Source: Selaginella moellendorffii (taxonomy: Eukaryota > Streptophyta > Lycopodiopsida > Selaginellales > Selaginellaceae). Taken from it: a stretch of 64,000 nt of DNA. Positions 56,780 to 64,000 of this stretch are shown piece after piece (the first letter of the stretch is position 1; each line of letters starts with the position of its first letter). Below the pieces are notes generated by a model, which had not been told where the DNA came from, ran no database searches, and worked only from the letters and a program-made list of their open reading frames with translations. The position numbers and the translations under genes are program-made. The stretch spans positions 1,239,514 through 1,303,513 of the forward strand of contig NW_003314315.1 in the NCBI RefSeq assembly GCF_000143415.4. The letters run 5' to 3'.

Positions 56780-58093
56780 ATGGTGGCCGGGACGAAGAAC
56801 AAGAGTCGCGAGAGGAAGATGGTGGCACTGGGCTTAGTTCTAGAATCGGTGATGTTGCTCAGCATCGCCACGTCGTGCGCCGCCAAGACAGCCGCAGTGG
56901 ACATCCAGGCGCTGCAGCAGATCAAGTCGTCCATCGACCCATCCACGCTGCATTCCTCGTCGTGCCTGGGCAGCTGGGACTTCTCGCACGATCCCTGCGA
57001 CGCTACCTCCTCCACATCCTTCGTCTGCGGCATCCGCTGCGACGAGGAACTGCAAGAGGAGGGCGCCTCGACCCGGCCTCCAAGGCGAGTGACGAGCATC
57101 GTGCTCGACGGCTATGGCTACCGCGGCTTCCTCTCGCCCTTCGTCGGCAACCTCTCTGCATTGCAGGCGCTGGACGTGTCCGGGAATGCTCTATCCGGGG
57201 CGCTGCCGGCGTCGCTGGGGAAGCTGGCACGCCTCCGCCGCCTGGACGTGAGCGGCAACGCCTTCTCGGGTGGCATCCCGGAGTCACTGGGCGAGCTACG
57301 CTCCCTCGAGCACCTGGGCCTGGCGCGCAATGCGCTGTCCGGCACCATCCCGGCCTCGCTCTCCCGCCTCTCGTCCCTGCGCCGTCTCGACCTCTACTCC
57401 AATCTCCTGTCGGGCGAGCTCCCCATCGCCATGCCCGCCATGTCCAGCCTCTTGTACCTCGACGCCAGCAGCAACAGGATCACGGGGCCGTTCCCGGGCC
57501 GCTTGCCGCCGTCGCTCGTCCGCCTCTCCCTCCGCGACAACCGCCTGTCGGGACAGCTGCCCTCCAACTTGGGCGACATGGCGGCCCTCGAGGTGCTGGA
57601 CGTGAGCCGCAACGCGCTGTGGGGCGCCCTCCCCGACTCCATCTTCCTCCATCCCTCGCTCCAGCAGGTGAATGTGGCGGGCAACGCGTTCCAGTGGATC
57701 CAGACGCCCGGCCTGGCGGCGATGCCGCTGGTGGTGCTGGGCAGCAAGATGGTGGCGCTGGATGCCAGCCACAACAGGCTGCGCGGGCCGCTGCCGCCAT
57801 TTCTGGCGGAGCTGCCGCGCCTGTCGTCGCTATCGCTCACTGGCAACATGCTGGGCGGCACCATCCCGCTCCAGTACGCGATCAAGGCGGTGGAGTCGGC
57901 GGTGGGGATCCAGCCACTGCGGCGGCTCTTCCTGGATGGGAATTTGCTGGTGGGGGCACTCCCGTTTCCCTTCCTCACCTGGTCGCCCTCCGCCACCCTC
58001 ATCTCCGCAAGCTTTGCTAACAATTGTCTCCATAGCTGCCCACCAAGCCTCCCCTTCTGTGGAGCTCAAAGGCCGGCCACCCAATGTAGCTAG
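56780..58093 (+). CDS. Secreted leucine-rich repeat protein
   Basis: Single exon, 437 aa, GC-rich. A signal peptide (LVLESVMLLSIATSCAA) is followed by an LRRNT-like domain (DIQALQQIKSSIDPSTLHSS, CLGSWDFSHDPCD, FVCGIRCDEE) and about ten plant LRRs (LQALDVSGNALSGALPASLG; RLRRLDVSGNAFSGGIPESL; LVRLSLRDNRLSGQLPSNLG). The C-terminal tail has paired Cys residues (NNCLHSCPPSLPFCG), and there is no kinase or obvious membrane anchor. The layout parallels the LRR protein at 30198-31433, though identity looks modest outside the consensus. Likely an apoplastic LRR protein in development or defence; function unknown. Confidence 0.85.
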   Translation: MVAGTKNKSRERKMVALGLVLESVMLLSIATSCAAKTAAVDIQALQQIKSSIDPSTLHSSSCLGSWDFSHDPCDATSSTSFVCGIRCDEELQEEGASTRPPRRVTSIVLDGYGYRGFLSPFVGNLSALQALDVSGNALSGALPASLGKLARLRRLDVSGNAFSGGIPESLGELRSLEHLGLARNALSGTIPASLSRLSSLRRLDLYSNLLSGELPIAMPAMSSLLYLDASSNRITGPFPGRLPPSLVRLSLRDNRLSGQLPSNLGDMAALEVLDVSRNALWGALPDSIFLHPSLQQVNVAGNAFQWIQTPGLAAMPLVVLGSKMVALDASHNRLRGPLPPFLAELPRLSSLSLTGNMLGGTIPLQYAIKAVESAVGIQPLRRLFLDGNLLVGALPFPFLTWSPSATLISASFANNCLHSCPPSLPFCGAQRPATQCS

Positions 58094-58301
58094 AGCTAGT
58101 AGTATACTTTTTTACGTCTTCCAAGTTACCACCACCACGACCACCACCGCCACCACCGCCACCGCGCCACCACCGTCGCCGCCACCGTGGATGTTGTAAT
58201 TTTTCTAGCAGGAATCGAACACCTCTCCTGTATCGCGGCTACCTACGATATAGCGTAGTCTGTCGGTGGTGGACGTCCGTCGCGCGCGGAGAGATCCATT
58301 C

Positions 58302-59035
58302 ATGGCGCTCGCATCACCTGCATTGGCGCTTCCCCTGTTGTTGCTCGCTTCTTCGTTGGCGCTGCTGAGAGTTCGCTCGGACGGTAAGTTCTTCCTGCCA
58401 AGCTCTAGATCTGCTCGCTACTTCTTGCAATACGCCCTCTTTCTATCGCTAGAATGGCTCAAACTTGGTCTCATGCCTCCTGGATGATATGGATGATCGC
58501 GCAATGCGCAGATGCGGTGGAGAGCCAGCTTCTCAACGACATCAACATGTACCGGAGCAACCTGGGGGCGCCTCTCCTGTCGCCCAACCCGGGAGCTTCG
58601 TGTCTGGCGGACAAGTTGGCTGACCACTTCCAGCACATGCCATGCGACAACGTAACCGAGGCACAGACATCCCCTGGCCTCACGCCCGATTTCCCCGACT
58701 ACCCCTCCATGCTCGCCGAGTGCCGCCTCGACCTCGCCAACACCACCGGTGGTCAGGTCCTCGTCGACTGCATCCCCGCCTCCTCCGACGCTGCCGGCAC
58801 GGCCTTCCAAAACCTTACGCGCTCGCAAGAGTACCAGAGGTTCATCAACTCGTCCGACTTTTCCTCCATTGGAATCGGCAACGAAGACGCCTGGTTCGTT
58901 CTGGTTCTGGGAACCAAGGCTAGCAACGCCAATTTCAACCAGTCACAGGCATCGGCGGCGGCAGCAGGAGCACAGCTACTGTCGCTCGTGCCGATTATCG
59001 TCGTGGTTGGGGCAGCTCTCCTGTCTCTCTCGTGA
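58302..59035 (+). CDS. GPI-anchored plant protein (At5g19230-like family)
   Basis: Two exons (58302-58383, 58512-59035) give 201 aa. The signal peptide is ALPLLLLASSLALLRVRSD. The body matches the uncharacterised plant GPI-anchored family: LLNDINMYRSNLGAPLLSPN, ASCLADKLADHFQHMPCDN, YPSMLAECRLDLANTTGGQV, LTRSQEYQRFINSSDFSSIG, IGNEDAWFVLVLGTKASNAN. The C-terminus is a small-residue region (SASAAAAGAQ) and a hydrophobic tail (LVPIIVVVGAALLSLS), as required for GPI attachment. It would sit on the outer face of the plasma membrane. Biochemical role unknown. Confidence 0.88.
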
Positions 59036-59255
59036 TTGGAATACACTCGTCCATTCCAATCTTGTTATTGTAATCTAAGCTATAGAGCGAGCGTAGAAGA
59101 CGGTTAGTGATTTTGGTGATGACGAAAGAACGAACCTGTTTAGCTTTTAGTGTTGTTTGGTGATCCATCGCCACCTTTCTCAGTGTGGTGGAACATCTTT
59201 GTCTGCCGTGTGTTTGTTTATACCTGCCGGAATAGATCGATGTGGTTTGCTTATA

Positions 59256-59875
59256 TCAGCTGCCAGAGACGCTGATGTGGTTGTTGCTGTTGTCTTTGCT
59301 GCTGGTGGTGCTAGATTTAATCTTCTTGTGGGGCACTCCAAGCCCTGTAGTAGCTGTGGCTGATGGCGGAGTCGTCGCACAAGCAGCAATGGCCAGAGCT
59401 GTCTCAACCGCGCTCATGTTGTTGCTGTTAGTGTTGGTGTTATTGTTGGTGGCGGTGTAGCTTTGTCTCTGTTGTTGGTGATGATCCTCCGCCACCATCA
59501 ACTTGGACCGGGTGCCATAGAAGCTCTCGAGCAGATCAATCACCCGGGTGTCAAACAAGGCAGGCAGCTTGTTTTGCTTCTTCTGCTCCTTGGTGAGGCA
59601 TGTGTAGGGAGTTGCCTTGACGCTGCGGTGCCATTCTTTGATCGTCTTGAAGTCGGACAGCAGATTGTCCCACTTCCCCCTGCACTGGTCCAGGTCCCGG
59701 TCCATGATCCCATTCTCCCGCAGAAACTCCACCACCTTGACCCATTTGTCCACCGCGCTCTCGAACTTGCTGCTCTTGCTGCTCTCGGTCCTCTCCCACT
59801 CGTCCTTTTTGGCTTGCACCAGCAGCAGCACCTCGTGAATGTTCCAGTTCCTCGATCGCTTGCGCTTCTCGGCTG
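59256..59875 (-). CDS. Trihelix (GT-type) transcription factor, ASR3-like, 5' end unresolved
   Basis: An exon from an acceptor at 59876 to the stop at 59256 encodes about 206 aa. A single Myb/SANT-like trihelix domain covers the first about 110 residues: KRSRNWNIHEVLLLVQAKKD, WVKVVEFLRENG, DLDQCRGKWDNLLSDFKTIK, EWHRSVKATPYT, KLPALFDTRVIDLLESFYG. The C-terminal part is Asn/Thr/Ser-rich low complexity ending in a basic stretch (PHKKIKSS). ASR3-type factors repress transcription in immunity. No in-frame ATG is visible before the acceptor, and the co-oriented upstream gene stops only 96 bp away, so exon 1 must be tiny or overlap that gene's 3' UTR. Confidence 0.8.
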
Positions 59876-59971
59876 CTGCAAACAACGGTGTAAGCACCAC
59901 AAGCCAAATCCTCAACAGCTCACCTCCACAGCTTATTTACGTGTTCATGAGTGACTAGGGAGAGAGTTTCA

Positions 59972-60669
59972 CTACTTAACGCTACTAAAATGTTGCCAGT
60001 CTAGCAGTGGTAGAATTTCTAGCAAGTATTTTAGAGCCGCTGCAAGCAGCAAGCCCAAAGCAAGAGCTGTCAAGACCTTGCCAATGTACTCACTTGAGAA
60101 TTCTGGCTTGGAGCCTCGGGGAACTTTGCCTCCGGGATAAAACTCGGCAATCAAGTCGTGCATCTGTTGGTAGCAGCTTAAGTGCGCAAGTTAAGAAGCC
60201 AAAGGGAAAACGAAGAAGTTTGGACTTACTTTGGCATGTTGCTGGACAGGATTGTCATCGAGTGCGCTTTTAGTGTCTTGAGCGGCATCTATCTCCTTGT
60301 GCCCTGGATCTATTCGAGCTTGTTAATTTTGTCAAGGAAGGAGCGGTAACTGACCTTGGACAAGTTTTAGTTTCCAGTTATCGCCATAGACAACGAGCTC
60401 CGCGTCGGGGCCAAACTCCACGGGCTCTTCGTTCTCCTTGAACGCCGCAATGCAAAGGATGTGGTGCGCAGCTTCGCCTAGCTTGCTTCGAATTCGCCGC
60501 ACGGCAAATCCCGCCTTGGTCCCAGCAGCAAATCGCCATGTCTGCCCGTTTGACCCAAACACCTCGACGTACTGCCAATGCCAAGCAAACGGCGATGATT
60601 TGATGAATATGGAGAGATGATTACCGCCGGCGATCCTGTTCCGGATGAAGTGGTGGTGTGCTCGGGCAT
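59972..60669 (-). CDS. Conserved plant protein with C-terminal membrane segment
   Basis: Four exons (60669-60625, 60571-60355, 60309-60230, 60163-59972) join in phase to 177 aa. The first about 90 residues form a compact soluble domain (YVEVFGSNGQTWRFAAGTKA, GFAVRRIRSKLGEAAHHILC, ELVVYGDNWKLKLVQ). A polar linker follows (SALDDNPVQQHAK). Near the C-terminus a membrane segment (IGKVLTALALGLLLAAALKY) is followed by about 20 residues, suggesting a tail-anchored protein. I do not recognise the family by name and assign no function. Confidence 0.7.
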
Positions 60670-60798
60670 CCCTTGGTGTTCTAAGACGGACACAAAAATT
60701 TGCTACCTGGTTGCTTGGGGGCCCTAAAAAGGAGTAAAAGGAGTTAGACGAATATTCTAGCCTTTAACCGCGCTGATATACTTTGACCCGTCAACCAT

Positions 60799-62630
60799 GA
60801 GCCCTAAGAGTGTAAGGAATGGGATGGCCTGCGTTACCGTGAAGTCTGTCGATGGCAGGGTTGTGGGCGAGGAAAGATTCAATCCGCAAGAGCCAAGGAA
60901 GGTGGTGCTTAATTATCTCCAGGTCTATGAGTCTGGATGTCTGTGGAGGCCGGCAAATACATCTACGAACTAGGTGAATGTGAAAGCATCGATTTGAGTG
61001 GCTATGGTTTCTGTGACAATAGCTCGTCAGTGTGTTTATGATGCGGCTGGTTTCTGTTGATAAGTGTTCGAAGGGAATTTCTTTGGTTAATGTTTTTACT
61101 CTAAATTGTTCTCAAGGTTGTACGAAGAGCTTGGTAGAAAGGTAGAACTCGCCTACGGATTATCAAATCGAGACTCATATGCTTCCTTTGGATCCACAGT
61201 TTGAGGAGCTCCAATTGCAGCTTCCTCCTCCCGAGGAGGCACCCCCAGTTGAAGGAGCTCCACCAGCATAGGAGATCAAAATCACAGGGTCACTAGTTCT
61301 TTTGAATCATAACACGCTCTAATACATTTGGATGGGAAAGCTTAAACCTTTTGTGTGACTGCTGATACGTCAGTTGGGTTCACAAAGTGGACTTGTTTTA
61401 GTATTTTAGTGGGGGCCATGGTTTTTTAACATGACAAGTGTGCACCTGTTTCTGCAGTTGCTACCACTGCTGCTCCTATTGTTCCTGCTGGCAAGTATCT
61501 TGTCTTGCTCCTAAGGACGTTCGTCAGTTAGTTGCCTGGGTGGGTTAATTTCTGAGCGTTGTGTGGTGTGGGAATGCAGATGCTATTTGACTATTGACTG
61601 AGTTTTGGAGAAAGTGTCAGACAAGTAGGCCGTGTGGTGAGTTTTGAACACGATGAGCATTGGAGCGCCATGCCGGAATGGTATCTATGTGCGTAAGTGC
61701 TTTAAGGCTCACATGTTCACGTAACTGGGCCACCATGGATAGGCAAGTCGATGTTCATGTGGTACATGATCATGGAGGTTGCTGCAGAGCGCAAGTACAA
61801 CGTGCTCGTTGAGCTTAGCCCATTCTGGATCGCGTTTTACAAGGACGGTGTCTCTGACAGGGGCAACGAGCTGTTTAAGGGACCGGTCATTCACCTGATA
61901 GACGAACAATGTTCTGGGTCTCACTACGGTTTTGTGACCGTTTTCGGGAGTCCGAATTACAACACGACCAAATGGATTCACAAGACGGGTGGTGGTGCTC
62001 CACTCACGCAGCTTGTCCTCCCACCCTGGAGCCAAGGTAAACAGGAGTTTATAGACATGTGTTGTTACGGAGGTTGTTCGCAAGTTGGGGGGATATGTTC
62101 CCACATAGCGATGATATTGGACGAGGTGATTGTGAAGGTGGGGTTGAGGGGCATTCCAGCGTCTGTTGGGCAAACAATACTAGTTCCGTTTGACATGACG
62201 CTCAAGGATGAGTTGTATGTCGAATACACTTTCGGGTTTTCGTCGGATCACATAAAGTACTTCGATCATTGCTGGACCGTGAAAAAAGACGAGCTGCTGG
62301 AGTTTGTCACTGCATCAGAGGGGCCGACGAATATGTCCGCCTTGAGGCTATACGCCTGCATCAGATCCATCTCGCTGGGGCAGTGCTGGAGTCGAAAGCG
62401 ATTGGCCAAGACCCAGTTCCGAATCGATACGCGGATTGTATCAGCTTCATTCTGGAAAATCGACGCATCAGGTCTTACACCCACATGAATGAGATCTGGG
62501 AGGCGAAGAAGGCGGGAGTGATGTATGAGTCTCTATGTCCATTTTCACTTTTCCTCCACAGATGTGTACCAAGAGGCTTTCAGGATTGCAAGGATGCAGG
62601 ACATATTCGACATGGATATCTATGACATTT
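60799..62630 (+). pseudogene. Broken Crinkler/RHS-like P-loop NTPase gene
   Basis: Pieces of an NTPase of the same general type as the gene at 4287 are recognisable, but the frame is broken. A frame from ATG 61653 reads GIYVRKCFKAH and hits TAA at 61722-61724. The continuation, one base out of frame, begins with a Walker A (VTGPPWIGKS, about 61721-61750), then VIHLIDEQ (Walker B-like), LVLPPWSQGK, VGGICSHI and YTFGFSSDHIKYF. At about 62380 the protein-like reading shifts frame again (AGAVLESKAIGQDP). Upstream, 60799-60972 (58 codons, MSPKSVRNGM start) and pieces near 61130-61270 may be earlier exons. I see no C-terminal REase-like domain. Some breaks could be introns rather than lesions. Confidence 0.5.
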
Positions 62631-62645
62631 CTTCTGTAAAAATGA

Positions 62646-64000
62646 ATGGGATTACTGAGGAGAGCAGCCAAGGCCAACAGGAAGATCGCCCTCGTACGCT
62701 CCGGACACGAAGGGGAAGATGCACGTCTCCAACGCAGTTGCCTTGCATCTCGGCTCAAGCGCTGCGCCACCGCCGCCGATGTCGCGGAGCTCCACTCGGG
62801 CTCGTCCTCAGACCTGCTGCCACACGATACTTTCGCGTGCAATGTGCTGGTCCAGATGTATGGAAAGTTTGGGAGGATGGAGGACGCCGCAGCGGTGTTC
62901 CACGCAATCCGGAACAAGAACATCTTCTCGTGGAGCATTCTGCTGTCGGGTTGTGCCCAAAACGGGCATTTGGATGGGGCTAGGTGGGCATTTGATAATA
63001 TGCCATCCAGGAACGTCGTTGCGTGGGGCGCGCTGCTCCTTGCATTTATCCGCGCTGCACGTATGCGCGAAGCGGTCCAGACGTTTCATCGGATGCCACA
63101 GCACGACGTGGCATCGGTGGCTTCTGTCTTGACTGCGAATGCCCAGGCAGGGCATATTTTTGAAACAAAAGCTCTAATCGAGGCGATTCCTCCGGGTCAA
63201 GGCGACGTCGTTGTGTGGACGGCATTGATTGGATGTTACATTGCAGAGAACCGCATTGACGACGCCAAGCGCGTGTTTGATGGCATGGAGGAGAGGAGTG
63301 TGGTAACTTGGACCGCATTGTTCACAGGGTATGCCAACGAGGGACTCGTTGCGAATGCCAAGGTCATGTTTGACAGGATGCCCGAGCGGGACGTGGTGTC
63401 GTGGAACTCTATGGCTGCTGCGTTTGCGCAGAATGGCGACTTGCCACTTGCAAAGCAAGCTTTTGATAGTATTCCCGAGCAGAATGTGGTGTCCTGGAAC
63501 GCGATTGTCACAGCATATGCCGAGAACGGGCAGCTGCATGATGCTCTGGATCTCTTCCATAAAATGCCGGAGAGGAGAATGGTGTCGTGGAACGCTGTCG
63601 TTTCCGCGCACGCGAACTGCGGAGATGTGGAGTCGGCCAATATCTTGTTCGATCGCATGCCACAGTGGACGCTGCTTGCCTCCACCGCGATGATCGTTGC
63701 TTATGCGCACAAGAACCTTGTGGCAGAGGCGCGCCGGATCTTCCATTCTCTGGAGGCTCGCGACGTTGTGGCGTGGAACGCTATGATCTCTCTCTACGGC
63801 CAGAATGGGCTGGTGGAGGAAGCAAGCAGGGCATTCCGGCGCTTGCCAGTGAGCGAGCGCAACCTGGTCAGCTGGACGGCCATGGTGGCGGCATATGCCC
63901 AGAACGGGCATAGCAAGCAGGCCATGCAGACGTTCCAGCAGTTGGAGCTCGAGGGCGTGGAGGCGGACGAGATTTGCTTCAAGACAGTGTTGGGCTGCTG
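62646..64000 (+). CDS. PPR protein, partial (runs off right edge)
   Basis: Open for 451 codons from ATG 62646 to the window end. After a basic N-terminus (MGLLRRAAKANRKIALVRSG), PPR motifs follow in tandem: NVLVQMYGKFGRMEDAAAVF, NIFSWSILLSGCAQNGHLDG, VVWTALIGCYIAENRIDDAK, DVVSWNSMAAAFAQNGDLPL, NVVSWNAIVTAYAENGQLHD, DVVAWNAMISLYGQNGLVEE. The short-repeat series followed by QQLELEGVEADEICFKTVL is the S/P pattern that precedes the E/DYW part in this class, so the domain that decides editing activity may lie beyond the edge. The Arg/Ala-rich, acid-free start could target an organelle. Confidence 0.9.
   Translation, partial: MGLLRRAAKANRKIALVRSGHEGEDARLQRSCLASRLKRCATAADVAELHSGSSSDLLPHDTFACNVLVQMYGKFGRMEDAAAVFHAIRNKNIFSWSILLSGCAQNGHLDGARWAFDNMPSRNVVAWGALLLAFIRAARMREAVQTFHRMPQHDVASVASVLTANAQAGHIFETKALIEAIPPGQGDVVVWTALIGCYIAENRIDDAKRVFDGMEERSVVTWTALFTGYANEGLVANAKVMFDRMPERDVVSWNSMAAAFAQNGDLPLAKQAFDSIPEQNVVSWNAIVTAYAENGQLHDALDLFHKMPERRMVSWNAVVSAHANCGDVESANILFDRMPQWTLLASTAMIVAYAHKNLVAEARRIFHSLEARDVVAWNAMISLYGQNGLVEEASRAFRRLPVSERNLVSWTAMVAAYAQNGHSKQAMQTFQQLELEGVEADEICFKTVLGC

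Noticed and set aside
56755-58020. 421-codon Arg/Pro/His-rich frame overlapping the second LRR gene
   Set aside because: Alternative frame of a very GC-rich LRR exon; composition is typical of a shadow ORF.

Overview
The window looks like nuclear DNA of a seedless vascular plant. A lycophyte such as Selaginella moellendorffii fits best (inference). Genes are densely packed, with many introns of about 45-95 bp. Land-plant families are present (ZF-HD homeobox, ARID-HMG, ERD15-like, plant GPI-anchored protein, KDO cytidylyltransferase). There are several long, intronless, Selaginella-style PPR genes, and candidate ciliary genes that would suit a plant with motile sperm. No organellar, bacterial or viral block was seen.

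Layout. 1-4286: a truncated PPR gene leaving the left edge, a PPR relic in the opposite orientation, then about 3 kb of AT-rich, gene-free DNA. 4287-24504: a Crinkler/RHS-like P-loop NTPase, a coiled-coil protein, Golgi alpha-mannosidase II, casein kinase 1, TAF4, an ARID-HMG protein, a long-chain fatty alcohol oxidase and nuclear-encoded mitochondrial ribosomal protein uS10. 24545-37678: a 28-exon TRAPPC8/TRS85 gene, a secreted LRR protein, a TTC29-like TPR protein, a SAGA Ada1-like subunit, an ERD15-like protein and a polygalacturonase. 37763-48763: a large PPR gene, an unresolved locus, a short kinesin-4-like motor, a second PPR gene starting 15 bp after the kinesin stop, and a ZF-HD homeobox gene. 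48764-52148: gene-free, simple-sequence-rich flank. 52149-64000: a DUF707 protein, CMP-KDO synthetase, a second secreted LRR protein, a GPI-anchored protein, a trihelix factor, a tail-membrane protein, a broken Crinkler/RHS-like gene, and a PPR gene leaving the right edge.

The genes do not form an operon or one pathway. Themes that recur are RNA processing in organelles (PPR, uS10m), secretory and cell-wall function (mannosidase II, TRAPPC8, KDO synthetase, polygalacturonase, LRR and GPI proteins), transcription (TAF4, Ada1, ARID-HMG, ZF-HD, trihelix) and cytoskeleton/cilia (kinesin, TTC29-like, coiled coil). The least routine items are the intact and decayed Crinkler/RHS-like NTPases, the C-terminal extension on uS10m, recurrent insertions inside one PPR array, the C-terminal domain of the short kinesin, and non-canonical GC-AG introns. 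Exon borders were derived by eye from reading frame, GT/GC-AG sites and family similarity; transcript data were not available.
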